From an uncultured Chryseobacterium sp. (lineage in GTDB: Bacteria > Bacteroidota > Bacteroidia > Flavobacteriales > Weeksellaceae), in contig CAJYLO010000027.1 in NCBI GenBank assembly GCA_913776245.1, positions 48,759 to 112,758 on the forward strand: a DNA stretch of 64,000 nucleotides, written 5' to 3'. The notes beneath the pieces were generated by a model, which was given only the letters and a program-made list of their open reading frames with translations, did not search any database and was not told the DNA's origin. The translations under genes and the position numbers were made by a program. Shown in pieces: positions 9,385 through 19,411 of the stretch (positions are counted from its first letter, which is position 1; each line of letters starts with the position of its first letter).

Positions 9385-12300
9385 ATGAGAAATAAATTAT
9401 TTCTTCTGGCGCTGACTCTCATTTCTTTGGGAGTCAGTTCTCAGAACATCACCTTTCCGGATGCGAATTTTAAAGATGCATTGCTCGGAACCAATTCTTC
9501 TAATTTCGTACTTTGCTATGACAGCAGTGGGAATAACATTTTAGCCGACCAAAATGGCGATGGCGAGATACAGCTTTCCGAAGCGGCTCAGATTTACAAA
9601 ATAGAATTCAGACAAATTTCTAATTATGGCTCTCTTGAAGGGATTAATTCTTTTGTTAATCTGGAGTCTATCCTTTACATCAATGATTCCAGCTATTCTC
9701 ATATTCACGGTTATATTGGGGATATTAGTTTGGATGGACTTAGCCATCTAAAGACTGTTAATTTATCTGATTGTGATGTTTCCAAAGCGAGTTTTAAAAA
9801 CTGTCCTGTTTTATCTGATATTAAATCTGATTTTCGGGATAGCTATAATACTTATCCGGATCCTAATATTCACGGTAATACTTTAGAATTAACTGTAAAC
9901 AACTGCCCGAAACTAAATTTAATAAGCTGGACAAATAATAATGTGGCTTCCGCCAATATTACAGTTGCGCCGGAACTTAAGCATTTGGAACTGCGCGGAA
10001 ATTCTTTAATAAGCTTTGATGCCTCACAATTGACGAATCTGGAATATCTGGATTTGTCCAACAATCAGGCAAACTGGGGACCGCTTACCGGCGAAGCTAA
10101 TTTTAACCCTTCGCTAACAAGTGTAAATATTAGTGGACTAACAAAATTAAATTATTTAAATGCAAGTCATCAATTGCTAAATAATCAGGGAATTGATTTG
10201 TCACAATTAATATCTGTAAACCTAAATTTAGACTTGTCTTATAATGATTTTAATTCTGAAATAGTTATTAACTCACCAATCTTAGACTATCAAAGTATCA
10301 ATTTTAGTAATAATAAAATAACGGGATTTACAGTCAATGCTGATTTTTCGGCACAATATTATTCCGGGGCAATATTGGATCTGAGTAATAATTTGATAAA
10401 TAATGTGAAGTTTGGGACAGGAGGTCAGCATTCTAATATCAACCTAAGTAATAATCCATTGACACAATTGGATTGTCCGTTAGTAAAAGCATTTTATTTG
10501 AATTTTGATCAGACAAATGTAAATTATATTAATTTGTTAGAATTTGAAGGATTTTCCTATAAAAATTGCACCGCTGAAAGTCTGAAAATAAAAGGAATCC
10601 GTAAATCTTATGATGCTCCAACTTACATTTCTGAAAATCAAAATTTAAGGGAAATAGATTTTTCTAACATAGAAAATGCTGCAAATACAACGATAAAATA
10701 TGTTAATGACAATCCAATTCTACATTATATTAATTTCAAGAATGGAAGTAATAATGTAGAAAAAGTTAATTTTACTGGGAATCCTAATCTAAAATATATC
10801 TGCGCAGATGATGAAGAAATTCCATATTTAATATCTGGTATTGCTACAATGGGACTTACGGGTGTCAACATCAACTCTTACTGCACCTTCACACCAGGCG
10901 GAAATTTCAACACCATTACCGGAACAGTAAAAATAGATGCTGATAATAACGGCTGTGATGCCAATGATAATCCATTCGAGTATCTGAAACTTAAAATATC
11001 CGACGGAACTAATTTTAATTCAGGAGAAACCTTCGTCAAAAAAAATGGGAAATATGAGTTTTATACCCAGGCTGGCAATTATACTGTAACGGCTCAGGCA
11101 GAAAATCCGGCTTTATTTACCATTTCGCCAGCCAGCTTTTCGGCAAATTTTGCAGACAACAATAATAATGTTTCCACACAAGACATTTGTGTAACCGCCA
11201 ATGGAAGCCAGAACGATGCAGAAGTCGTCATTGCTCCGCTCACAAATGCAAGACCAGGCTTTGATGCAAGCTACAATCTGGTATGGAGAAACAAAGGAAA
11301 TACGATACTATCCGGGAAAGTGGTGTTAAATTACGACTCCAATAAAATGGTTTTTAAAAGCAGTGCTTTGCCATATTCAGTTATCAGCAGCGGATCGATA
11401 GAGTTTGATTATGCCAATCTGAAGCCTTATGAAAACAGAGCAGTAGAAATTACGTTCACCATCAATACGCCGACGGATGCCAATAATCCAGTCAATGGAG
11501 GTGATGTTCTGGCTTTCAACTCGCATATAACGCCATCCAATCCGGATCTTACACCAAATGATAACTATTTTAGTTTTAACCATACAGTGGTCAATTCCTT
11601 TGATCCCAATGATATTGTATGTTTGCAGGGCGAAACTATACCGTCCACAGCTGTTGGTAAGTATCTGAATTATGTTGTTAATTTCGAAAATACAGGAAGT
11701 GCGGAAGCAGAAAATGTAGTGGTGAAAATGGAAATCGACCCCAGCGAATTCGACATCAATACGTTGCAATTGATGAATTCTTCTGCACCGGTCGAAACAA
11801 TTATTAATGGAAATAATGCTGAGTTCAAATTCAGTAAAATAAAATTACCGACAGGCGGACACGGCGGAATACTGCTGAAAATGAAATCAAACGCAACACT
11901 CGTAGAAGGCGATAGTGTAAACAACCAGGCTGATATCTATTTTGATTACAATTTTCCGGTCGAAACTAATGATTATGTAACTACAATAAAGGATACGAAC
12001 AATATTCTTGCGGCCAAAATCAGTTATAATGCATCAGCTTTCAGCCAAAATAATTATCCGGTTAATTTTGATGCAAGCTTTAGCACGGGCAACATTACCA
12101 ATTATCAATGGGAATTTTCCGGTAATCCTTCTGTCAGCAGCAGTACAGATGTGAGTCCGGTGGTCACCTATTCTGTTCCGGGTAATTACTCCGCTAAGCT
12201 TACCGTTTTTGATGCTTCCAATGCATCATCTTCACAAATAATCAACTTTAATGTAGGAAATAGTATTGCCAATCTTTCTACAGGAAAAGATTCTGATAAT

Positions 12301-13074
12301 AATACGATCGCAATAGATTCTGATGAAGATGACTGGATTGGTTACGACATCAATGGTACTCCTATAACACCGAAAGTAAGACATACTTATCCAGGATGGA
12401 GCTATGCGGATTTAGGAAATGGAGTAGGAAGCCAGTGGATCACCCTGAATAATTTTGAAGGGTATTACACTTATAAAAGTAAAGCATTCACAATTCCGGA
12501 AAATGCAACAGATGCCACATTGAACCTGAGATCCTTATCTTTTGTGAGAAACTGGACTTCTCTTGTAAAAGTGAATCCGGACGGCAGCGAAACGGAAACG
12601 GAAATTACAAAAACATCCTGGATGAGTGACGGCTTCAAAGGCTGGCTAAACAGCAGGAGTCCTAAGGTGGACAATTACAGTCTTTCTCCCGGCACTTACT
12701 ACATCAAGGTATTACTCTATTCCAATAATGGAAATGTGAGAGAATCATTAGATGTTAATGCAGTTGTCAGCTGCTCTGCAGGATTAATATATTCTAATAA
12801 ACTGGCGAAAAAACAGCCGACTTTAGAAGTTCAGGAAACGGATGGTTCTAAAATTAAAGTGTTTCCGATTCCGGTAAAAGAATCAGTCAATATTATTTCA
12901 AAAGACAAAATACATTCGGTTGAGATTTATGATTCTTCAGGAAGAATTGTTTATAAGAAAATCCTGAACGCTGCAAAAGAAGCTCATGTTGATTTTAAAG
13001 CAACTGAAGGCATTTACTATTTGAAAATAAAGACAGATATAGAAACAATAACCAGGAAAATTATCAAAGAATAG
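9385..13074 (+). CDS. T9SS-exported LRR/PKD surface protein, 1229 aa
   Basis: I start at the ATG at 9385 (MRNKLFLLALTLISLGVSSQ), a clean signal peptide; the upstream ATG at 9355 would add ten residues before it. In order: an EF-hand-like loop DQNGDGEIQLSEA near residue 55, irregular leucine-rich repeats (LEYLDLSNNQ, INLSNNPLTQLD) to about 500, a SdrD/Cna-B-like domain near 510-600, a DUF11-like domain at 690-860, a PKD domain at 870-958, a module at about 962-1130 that recurs in the protein at 55963, and a type A T9SS sorting domain (KVFPIPVKESVNI to RKIIKE). It is probably secreted and attached to the surface. It follows the kinase/regulator operon and ends at a strong terminator. Confidence 0.88.
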   Translation: MRNKLFLLALTLISLGVSSQNITFPDANFKDALLGTNSSNFVLCYDSSGNNILADQNGDGEIQLSEAAQIYKIEFRQISNYGSLEGINSFVNLESILYINDSSYSHIHGYIGDISLDGLSHLKTVNLSDCDVSKASFKNCPVLSDIKSDFRDSYNTYPDPNIHGNTLELTVNNCPKLNLISWTNNNVASANITVAPELKHLELRGNSLISFDASQLTNLEYLDLSNNQANWGPLTGEANFNPSLTSVNISGLTKLNYLNASHQLLNNQGIDLSQLISVNLNLDLSYNDFNSEIVINSPILDYQSINFSNNKITGFTVNADFSAQYYSGAILDLSNNLINNVKFGTGGQHSNINLSNNPLTQLDCPLVKAFYLNFDQTNVNYINLLEFEGFSYKNCTAESLKIKGIRKSYDAPTYISENQNLREIDFSNIENAANTTIKYVNDNPILHYINFKNGSNNVEKVNFTGNPNLKYICADDEEIPYLISGIATMGLTGVNINSYCTFTPGGNFNTITGTVKIDADNNGCDANDNPFEYLKLKISDGTNFNSGETFVKKNGKYEFYTQAGNYTVTAQAENPALFTISPASFSANFADNNNNVSTQDICVTANGSQNDAEVVIAPLTNARPGFDASYNLVWRNKGNTILSGKVVLNYDSNKMVFKSSALPYSVISSGSIEFDYANLKPYENRAVEITFTINTPTDANNPVNGGDVLAFNSHITPSNPDLTPNDNYFSFNHTVVNSFDPNDIVCLQGETIPSTAVGKYLNYVVNFENTGSAEAENVVVKMEIDPSEFDINTLQLMNSSAPVETIINGNNAEFKFSKIKLPTGGHGGILLKMKSNATLVEGDSVNNQADIYFDYNFPVETNDYVTTIKDTNNILAAKISYNASAFSQNNYPVNFDASFSTGNITNYQWEFSGNPSVSSSTDVSPVVTYSVPGNYSAKLTVFDASNASSSQIINFNVGNSIANLSTGKDSDNNTIAIDSDEDDWIGYDINGTPITPKVRHTYPGWSYADLGNGVGSQWITLNNFEGYYTYKSKAFTIPENATDATLNLRSLSFVRNWTSLVKVNPDGSETETEITKTSWMSDGFKGWLNSRSPKVDNYSLSPGTYYIKVLLYSNNGNVRESLDVNAVVSCSAGLIYSNKLAKKQPTLEVQETDGSKIKVFPIPVKESVNIISKDKIHSVEIYDSSGRIVYKKILNAAKEAHVDFKATEGIYYLKIKTDIETITRKIIKE

Positions 13075-13080
13075 GATAAA

Positions 13081-13113
13081 AAAAAACGATTCAGATTCTG
13101 AATCGTTTTTTTA
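13081..13113. terminator. Bidirectional terminator between the LRR protein gene and recJ
   Basis: AACGATTCAG and CTGAATCGTT form a 10-bp stem with a 3-nt loop. An A-run on the left and a T-run on the right let it serve both converging genes. Confidence 0.85.
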
Positions 13114-13115
13114 AT

Positions 13116-14828
13116 TTATTGATAAAACTTGACGTCCCGGATATTCAGGAAATGCGAAACATTGCCTTTCCAATGATTTTCCTCGATGGTAAACGCCAGG
13201 TCGAATGTTTTTGTTTTGAAATCTTCGGCAAACTGACCAAAGCGGAAACCAACACACTCTATATTTCTTCCACTCGTTGGTTGCAAGATGTTAAATTTGA
13301 GATGCGTGTTTTCTTTCCCCATCAGTCTCACGTAACCATTCACTTTCACATTTTTAAGGACAAGGACGGGTTTCATATTCTGAGGTCCGAAAGGTGCCAG
13401 TTTCCTATGAAAATTGAAAAATTCGCGGTTCAGATCTTCCGGTTTCACCACGCTGTCTATGTAGATTGAAGGTTCTTTCTGATGCTCCTGAATGTTGACT
13501 TTTACATATTCTTCAAAACGGACTTTAAATTCTTCAAACTTTTCTTTTTCCATAGAAAGTCCTGCTGCAGCCTGATGTCCGCCGAATTTCATAAACAGGT
13601 CGGAACAGAATTCCAGTGCCTGATGAATATCAAAATCAGCAACCGATCTTGCGGAAGCCACCAGCTCGCCATTATTCCCTTCGGTAAAAACCAATGTAGG
13701 CTTGTAATATGTTTCAATTAATCTCGAAGCAACGATACCAATTACACCTTTATTCCAGCTCGGATCATAAACAATGGTGGAGAAACGTTCTACTTTTTCC
13801 AGTTCCAGAACCTGGCTGAGTGCAGACTGAGTGATGTTGATATCCATCTCGCGGCGTTCATCATTCAGGTTCACAATTTCATCTACAATTTGATGGGCCT
13901 GCTTCAGATTGTCGGAGATCATCAGTTCCACAGAAGCTTTGGCGTGAGAAATTCTTCCCGCTGCATTGATTTTCGGCGCAATGTCAAAAACAATATTGGA
14001 GATTTCGAAGTGCGCTAATTTTTCTTCCGGAATCAGCAATCGTAACCCAAATTTTCTGGTTTTCCTGAGGAATTTCAGACCTTGCTTTGCCAGCACGCGG
14101 TTTTCACCGGTCATTGCTACAATATCAGACGCAATGCTGATGGCAAGAAGATCCGTCAATTCAAATAATTCGTTTTCCGGAATTTTATAAATTGTATTTA
14201 AACCCTGGCAAAGTTTGAAGCCAACGCCACAGCCACTTAATTCTTTGTAAGGATAACGGCAGTCTTTCCGTTTCGGATCCAGAACGGCGACGGCGTTTGG
14301 CAGTTTTTCTCCCGGTAAATGGTGATCGCAGATAATAAAATCTACACCCACAGAATTGGCAAGATCTATTTTATCAACCGATTTGATGCCACAGTCTAAG
14401 GCAATAATCAAAGAAAATCCGTTGTCTTTTGCAAAATGAATCCCTTCATCAGAGATACCATAACCTTCCACATTCCTGTCCGGAATGTAAAAATCAAGAT
14501 ATTTTTTATCAACGATTTTGCTCAGGTAAAGATACATCAAAGCAACAGCTGTGGTTCCATCCACGTCATAATCTCCATAAACCAGTATTTTTTCTCCATT
14601 TTCTATGGCTGTAGCAATGCGTTCCACCGCTTTCTGCATATCGGCCATCAGAAAAGGATTGTGGATGTCGGTTCCGTTTGGTTTGAAGAATTCGCGAGCT
14701 TTCTGATAATTGTCGATCTCGCGCAGCACCAGGATTTTGGATTCTAAAGTTCCAAATCCAATCGAAGAAATCAGTCCGTCAACAATTTCTTCATCAGGCT
14801 CGGGTTTATAAATCCATTTTTGACTCAT
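13116..14828 (-). CDS. recJ: Single-stranded-DNA-specific exonuclease RecJ
   Basis: The enzyme degrades single-stranded DNA 5' to 3' in recombination and mismatch repair. I use the ATG at 14828 (MSQKWIYKPEPDEE), giving 570 aa; the longer frame adds 18 residues unlike the family. The DHH phosphoesterase motifs are visible: YGDYDVDGTTA near residue 92, LDCGIKS near 145, the DHH triad in IICDHHLPG near 168, and DP in VLDPKR. A DHHA1-type domain with GGHQAAAGLS lies at about 450, and a C-terminal OB-fold follows. The length is normal. It converges on the LRR protein gene. Confidence 0.94.
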   Translation of the reverse strand: MSQKWIYKPEPDEEIVDGLISSIGFGTLESKILVLREIDNYQKAREFFKPNGTDIHNPFLMADMQKAVERIATAIENGEKILVYGDYDVDGTTAVALMYLYLSKIVDKKYLDFYIPDRNVEGYGISDEGIHFAKDNGFSLIIALDCGIKSVDKIDLANSVGVDFIICDHHLPGEKLPNAVAVLDPKRKDCRYPYKELSGCGVGFKLCQGLNTIYKIPENELFELTDLLAISIASDIVAMTGENRVLAKQGLKFLRKTRKFGLRLLIPEEKLAHFEISNIVFDIAPKINAAGRISHAKASVELMISDNLKQAHQIVDEIVNLNDERREMDINITQSALSQVLELEKVERFSTIVYDPSWNKGVIGIVASRLIETYYKPTLVFTEGNNGELVASARSVADFDIHQALEFCSDLFMKFGGHQAAAGLSMEKEKFEEFKVRFEEYVKVNIQEHQKEPSIYIDSVVKPEDLNREFFNFHRKLAPFGPQNMKPVLVLKNVKVNGYVRLMGKENTHLKFNILQPTSGRNIECVGFRFGQFAEDFKTKTFDLAFTIEENHWKGNVSHFLNIRDVKFYQ

Positions 14829-14867
14829 AGCCACAAAAGTAAAGAAAAAAAACGGCTTTCGGAAATT

Positions 14868-14897
14868 AAAAACGGCAGCCAATTTTATGACTGCCGC
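14868..14897 (-). terminator. Terminator of the T9SS cargo gene at 14921
   Basis: On the minus strand, CGGCAG pairs with CTGCCG across a 12-nt loop, which can add TC/GG pairs. Five T follow immediately. Confidence 0.7.
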
Positions 14898-14920
14898 TTG
14901 AATTATAAGTGAATATTAAT

Positions 14921-15814
14921 TTATTTTTTGATGATTTTTTTGGTCTCACTTCCTTTGTCGGTTTCGATAGTTACCATATAATTTCCTTTTGGTAAAGAAG
15001 CAATATTGATTATTGACAAATGATCATTTTCTGTTTTTACCAGATTACCTGCAGTATCATAAATTTTAACCGATTTGATCTTATCATCAGTTCTGATATT
15101 GAGGAATTCCGAGGCCGGATTGGGATAAATGCTTATCTGTGATCTGGAAACATCGGAAACGGCCATCTGATCCATATCTTTAATGATGATATTATCTACA
15201 ATGAAACCGCTTCCGTCATTATCAAATTCAAAATTAAGATCATTAGCTCTCACAACTTTGGACCCGAGAGCTGAGGTGTGAACCAATTGATTGTTGAGGT
15301 AATATTTAACATTTTTATCAGTAACGTGATCGATCTCGATTCTCAGGTTATACCATTGTCCGGGAATCCAGCTTCCCAGATCTTTGAAATTGACATCACT
15401 ATCAGCGTATAATTTACCGCTGAACATAAAATTAAATCCGCCGGCCCAGGAATAATTGCCATTGTTGTTATAATAAAGCGAAAGCAGGTAATAATCCGAG
15501 CTGTCCAGCTTTTCCAGTTTTACATCTGCTGAAACGGAAAGGCGGTTATATTCCGGGATTTTTTTGAAAAGAAACGTGAAGTTTTCTGTGTACTGATTGG
15601 TGCTGGTAACTTCTACGGAATTGTTCCCATCACTTGCTTTGCCGGTAACTACTTTAAAGTTGCTGTTTGGGACATTGTCCGTTTTCACCGTCCATTCTTT
15701 TTGCCCGATCAACGTTCCGAGATTATAACCTTCCGAACTTTCAAAAGATATTTTTTGCTGCCCGAATATCAGGGTGGATAATACCGCCGATAAAGAGAAT
15801 AAAATTTTCGTCAT
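14921..15814 (-). CDS. T9SS-sorted secreted protein with a LamG/concanavalin-like domain
   Basis: This 297-aa protein has a signal peptide (MTKILFSLSAVLSTLIFGQ). A beta-sandwich-like region covers about residues 25-200; the run WYNLRIEIDHVTDKNVKYYL and the FEFDNDGSGFIVDNIII segment resemble LamG/laminin-like jelly-roll folds. A type A T9SS sorting domain closes it (ISIYPNPASEFLNI, KIYDTAGNLVK, and the terminal KKIIKK). Such proteins are exported through T9SS and often bind or cut polysaccharides, but I see no catalytic motif. It is a single gene with its own terminator. Confidence 0.82.
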   Translation of the reverse strand: MTKILFSLSAVLSTLIFGQQKISFESSEGYNLGTLIGQKEWTVKTDNVPNSNFKVVTGKASDGNNSVEVTSTNQYTENFTFLFKKIPEYNRLSVSADVKLEKLDSSDYYLLSLYYNNNGNYSWAGGFNFMFSGKLYADSDVNFKDLGSWIPGQWYNLRIEIDHVTDKNVKYYLNNQLVHTSALGSKVVRANDLNFEFDNDGSGFIVDNIIIKDMDQMAVSDVSRSQISIYPNPASEFLNIRTDDKIKSVKIYDTAGNLVKTENDHLSIINIASLPKGNYMVTIETDKGSETKKIIKK

Positions 15815-15853
15815 AAAATAAATTAAAGGGAAGCGAATTTAAATAATTTTAAA

Positions 15854-15882
15854 TAAAAAAAGGCAAATCTTATGATTTGCCT
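15854..15882 (-). terminator. Terminator of the alpha/beta hydrolase gene
   Basis: AGGCAAATC and GATTTGCCT form a 9-bp stem with a 4-nt loop. On the minus strand six T follow. Confidence 0.8.
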
Positions 15883-15904
15883 AAATAATAACTATGAAAA
15901 TATA

Positions 15905-16726
15905 TTATGATTGGATAAACTCCAAAATATCTTTGTTGATGGTTTCGTGCTCGGTTGTCGGCATTCCGTGTGGGAAACCGGGATAAGTGATCAGCTTGCC
16001 ATTTTTCAGAAGTTTAGCAGATTTTATGGCCGAATTCTCTATCGGTACAATCTGGTCATCCTCACCGTGAAGTACTAAAACCGGGATGTCTACAGCTTTC
16101 AGGTCTTCGGAAAGATCTGTCTCCGAAAATGCTTTGATGCCGTCATAATGAGCAACAATGCCACCCATCATTCCCTGTCTCCACCAGTTTCTCTGTACAC
16201 CATCTTTCACATCTGCACCTTCCCTGTTATAGCCGTAGAAAGGAAATGTAAGATCATAGAAGAACTGATTTCTGTTGTTCATGGTTTGTTCTCTGATATT
16301 ATCAAAAACCGACATTGGAACACCGTCCGGATTATTTTCGCTTTGTACCATCACCGGTGGAATCGCACTGATAAGAACTGCTTTTTTAGCTCTGCCATTA
16401 GAATATTTATTTACATAACGGATCACTTCTCCGCCACCTGTAGAGTGACCGATATGCACCACATCTTTCAGGTCAAGAAATTCCACAAGCTCGGCTGCGT
16501 CCGAAGCGTATTGTTCGATGGTGTGATTGTAGATATTCTGGCTGGAACGTCCGTGGCCGCGTCTGTCGTGAGCGATTACTCTGTAACCTTTTTTCAGGAA
16601 GAAAATGACCTGCGCATCCCAGTCGTCAGAAGATAATGGCCATCCGTGGTGAAACATCAGGACTGGTCCTTCGCCCTGGTCTTTGTAAAAAATCTCAGTT
16701 CCGTCTTTTAATTTAAGTGTGCTCAT
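15905..16726 (-). CDS. Alpha/beta hydrolase (non-haem chloroperoxidase/esterase-like)
   Basis: This 273-aa cytoplasmic hydrolase has the oxyanion HHGWPLSSDDWD at about residues 26-37, HDRRGHGRS at about 53, the nucleophile elbow GHSTGGG at about 93 (Ser as nucleophile), the acid in HGEDDQIVPIE at about 220, and the catalytic His in FPHGMPTTEHE at about 253. The pattern matches the so-called cofactor-free haloperoxidases, which act as esterases or perhydrolases; the physiological substrate is unknown. It has no signal peptide. It stands alone, divergent from the TPR/HTH regulator gene. Confidence 0.88.
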   Translation of the reverse strand: MSTLKLKDGTEIFYKDQGEGPVLMFHHGWPLSSDDWDAQVIFFLKKGYRVIAHDRRGHGRSSQNIYNHTIEQYASDAAELVEFLDLKDVVHIGHSTGGGEVIRYVNKYSNGRAKKAVLISAIPPVMVQSENNPDGVPMSVFDNIREQTMNNRNQFFYDLTFPFYGYNREGADVKDGVQRNWWRQGMMGGIVAHYDGIKAFSETDLSEDLKAVDIPVLVLHGEDDQIVPIENSAIKSAKLLKNGKLITYPGFPHGMPTTEHETINKDILEFIQS

Positions 16727-16975
16727 TTTACTAATTTTTAGCGTTGTTAATTTTGTGATTCAGAATTTGTTTGTCTTAATTCTTTAGCAAATGTACAGCC
16801 TTGATAATCAATTAATCTTGATGTAGGATAATTTCGATTGAGTAGTGATTTTTATTTATTTGTAGGAAACTTTAATGTTGCAATACGAGTAAATAGTTAA
16901 TATTCTTCTATGTTTGTCAATATCTTATCAAAATTGACATTTATTTATATATTTGAAAAAAATATTATAATTGAT

Positions 16976-18454
16976 ATGCAGAAAAAAATAATTATTTTAT
17001 TTATTATTTTTTGTTGTGGTTTTTTTTATGCTCAGGATGGTTTTTCGAGAAAGCAAATAGATAGTTTAACCAATATTCTTTGGGATTCTAAATTTTTTAA
17101 TAATGAAGGCCTTTTAAAGCTGACAGATCTTTACTACCAAGCTAAGGAAATAGAATACACTGAGGGACAGCTAAGGTTATTAACAAAAATTGTAGAAATC
17201 AAATCATCAAACTTGGATTTTGTCTCAGCGCTTCAATATTTGAAATATATGAAGGCATTGTCATTGGGTGCCGAAAAATATGAAGATTATACTTATGCCA
17301 ATTGCCTTGAGGCAAAGATCTTCTTTCTAGATAAAAATTATTCTCAGGCCAAAAAAGTACTTAATCGGGCAGAAAGATATTTATATAAAATAGAGGATGT
17401 AGAGAAAAGAAGAAAAGCAAAAACTGAAATATACATTTACCAGTGGTATAATTTTGAAAAATCAAAACTTCCTAAATCTTCTTATGCAGATTCTTTATTA
17501 TCTATTTCAAAAAAACTTTATAAAGAATCATTATTAATCCAAAATAATTACCATCGTGCAACCAGAGTGCTTTATTCAGCAAATTTAGTGGTAAACTCAC
17601 TTATCCTGTTGAAAAGATACGAAGAAGCTATGAAATATCTGAAAATTGCTAAACGTGAACTTAAGAAAGCAGGAGAGATAACATATCTTAGTGCGGATTA
17701 TTATGAGGCAAAGGGTGATGTGGAATATAATTTTAAGCCATACAAAAGTTCTTCAACAGACAGCGCATTAGCCAGCTATAATAAGGCGATAGCAATCGGA
17801 GAAAAACTTGGATATACAGCAAAGACAAAAGAATTGTATTCTAAAGTAGCTGAAATCTATGGCGGGAAAAAAGATCACGCAAAGCAAGCATCGTTTCTAG
17901 AAAAGTCCAGTGATCTGAAAGACAGCATCCAAATCAAAGAAAACAGAGGATTAAGTGAGGTGAAGCCTTTACTATATGCTATCAGCAATAAAGGAGACGT
18001 CGCTGAAACGCCTTATCAGAATATGCCGTTGCTATATTTCTTGTCAGCTGTTGCTTTATTACTTATAGGAATTGGAGGTAGAAAACTTTATCTCGATAAA
18101 AAGAAGAATCAAACAAAAAACATAGTAAAGGTAGCTCCGGATAAAGACCCGGTTGTCAGAACGAATTCATATAACCATCTTATTAATTTAGCGCTAAAAA
18201 ATGATTCTTCGTTTTATTTGACATTTTTAGAAACGTATCCGGATTTTGCGGAGAAACTTCTAAATATCAACCCGACTATAAAAGCATCTGACATAGAATA
18301 TTGTGCCTATATAAAACTTAATCTGGATACTAAACAGATTGCAGTTCTTAAAAATATATCCGTAAGAGCGGTGGAAGGAAAAAAATACAGAATCCGAAAA
18401 AAACTTGATATTTCTATAGATGAGAACATGTACATCTGGTTATCAAATTTGTAA
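16976..18454 (+). CDS. Membrane-anchored TPR protein with a C-terminal LuxR-like HTH
   Basis: I start at the ATG at 16976 (MQKKIIILFIIFCCGFFYAQ), a signal peptide; the earlier in-frame ATG at 16910 adds 22 residues before it. The protein is 492 aa. TPR-like helices fill about residues 25-330, a membrane helix lies at about 350-370 (LLYFLSAVALLLIGIGG), and a helix-rich C-terminal domain at about 400-492 contains the HTH-like stretch LDTKQIAVLKNISVRAVEGKKYRIRKKL. The sensor part would be outside and the HTH in the cytoplasm. The HTH domain is repeated as an independent gene at 19412. This layout is common in Bacteroidota, and its signal is generally unknown. A TATATTTG at 16948-16955 may be its -7 element. 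Confidence 0.78.
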   Translation: MQKKIIILFIIFCCGFFYAQDGFSRKQIDSLTNILWDSKFFNNEGLLKLTDLYYQAKEIEYTEGQLRLLTKIVEIKSSNLDFVSALQYLKYMKALSLGAEKYEDYTYANCLEAKIFFLDKNYSQAKKVLNRAERYLYKIEDVEKRRKAKTEIYIYQWYNFEKSKLPKSSYADSLLSISKKLYKESLLIQNNYHRATRVLYSANLVVNSLILLKRYEEAMKYLKIAKRELKKAGEITYLSADYYEAKGDVEYNFKPYKSSSTDSALASYNKAIAIGEKLGYTAKTKELYSKVAEIYGGKKDHAKQASFLEKSSDLKDSIQIKENRGLSEVKPLLYAISNKGDVAETPYQNMPLLYFLSAVALLLIGIGGRKLYLDKKKNQTKNIVKVAPDKDPVVRTNSYNHLINLALKNDSSFYLTFLETYPDFAEKLLNINPTIKASDIEYCAYIKLNLDTKQIAVLKNISVRAVEGKKYRIRKKLDISIDENMYIWLSNL

Positions 18455-18508
18455 CTGCTAAAAGTTGCTTTTAAGCTGTAAAAGGTTATAAATCAAATAA
18501 CAAGTACA

Positions 18509-18536
18509 TTTCGTGTAGTTTCGTGTAGTTTGTGTG
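18509..18536. repeat. Tandem 10-bp direct repeats TTTCGTGTAG
   Basis: Two exact copies stand head to tail (18509-18518 and 18519-18528), followed by a partial TTTGTGTG. The 10-bp spacing puts them on one face of the helix. They lie between the HTH gene and the unknown gene at 18593, so they could be a regulator site. Confidence 0.5.
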
Positions 18537-18592
18537 AAATACTGATAACGCAAAAATATTACAACAAAGCGGATGAAAAGTAATTTTGTCCA

Positions 18593-19285
18593 TTGGAAAA
18601 TAATACACTTTTTTCCGGGATAAAAATTACGGATTTGCAGAAAACAAATTTTAAACAGTTAACTAATAATGAAGCTATTTTGAAAAAAGTAACTTCATTT
18701 TTGGTGTTTATATCTCTTTTTTTAGCAATCCATTTATCGGGAAAAATTTATTCGTCAGATTACGATGATAATTCTAGAATCACTTTATCGGGAGAGGTAA
18801 TTATTTCTGACACCAGAGATTCACTAAATCTTGATGAGACATCTAAAGACTCAAAAAACAATGCTGAACAGAAAGCTGTTGTTTATATTTCTGACGGTAC
18901 TACTGTCTATAATGCAGAGGCGTTTAGCAATGCAGAGATAAAAACAGAAAAAAAGAAGAAAAAATCTTTTAGTCAGAAGACCATTGTTAAAAAAAGAACT
19001 GTTGTAAGAAATCAGATTCCTCATTTTAAAGATGGTATGCCGCGAGAGTATTATCATTCTTCACCAAGCTCAGGATCTTTGTCTCTCGATCAAAAAGAGA
19101 AAATTGTTTTTACTGCAAGCAATAGTCAGCTACTGTTGAAGGCGTTAATCTCTGAGGTTCACAAAACTGTTGGGAAATTGCACTTTGTTATAAGACAAAA
19201 TTTTATTTATTCCGATCCTTATATTATTACTTGCCATTTCTCCGGTAAATATATGGTGAGACCGCCTACTTTTTCACTTTCTTGA
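18593..19285 (+). CDS. Hypothetical single-pass membrane protein
   Basis: I do not recognise this 230-aa protein. The only usable start in frame is a TTG at 18593, so the exact start is uncertain. Residues 35-52 form one hydrophobic segment (FLVFISLFLAIHLSG). An acidic stretch (SDYDDNSRITLSG) and a highly basic run (TEKKKKKSF) follow, then a loosely folded region ending with FSGKYMVRPPTFSLS. It lies between two HTH-domain genes and ahead of the large adhesin gene, in the same direction. The basic run and single anchor could point to a membrane-tethered partner of the regulators, but this is speculation. Confidence 0.5.
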   Translation: MENNTLFSGIKITDLQKTNFKQLTNNEAILKKVTSFLVFISLFLAIHLSGKIYSSDYDDNSRITLSGEVIISDTRDSLNLDETSKDSKNNAEQKAVVYISDGTTVYNAEAFSNAEIKTEKKKKKSFSQKTIVKKRTVVRNQIPHFKDGMPREYYHSSPSSGSLSLDQKEKIVFTASNSQLLLKALISEVHKTVGKLHFVIRQNFIYSDPYIITCHFSGKYMVRPPTFSLS

Positions 19286-19411
19286 TCTTTCTCCTGCAGA
19301 GAGTTTTAAGGTTTTACAAAACAACAAATAATATATCGTGTAATCTCAGGATAATCAGTGTATCTGGTGATCAGGTAGACTTACACGCCTATTTCAAAAA
19401 AAAACACAATA

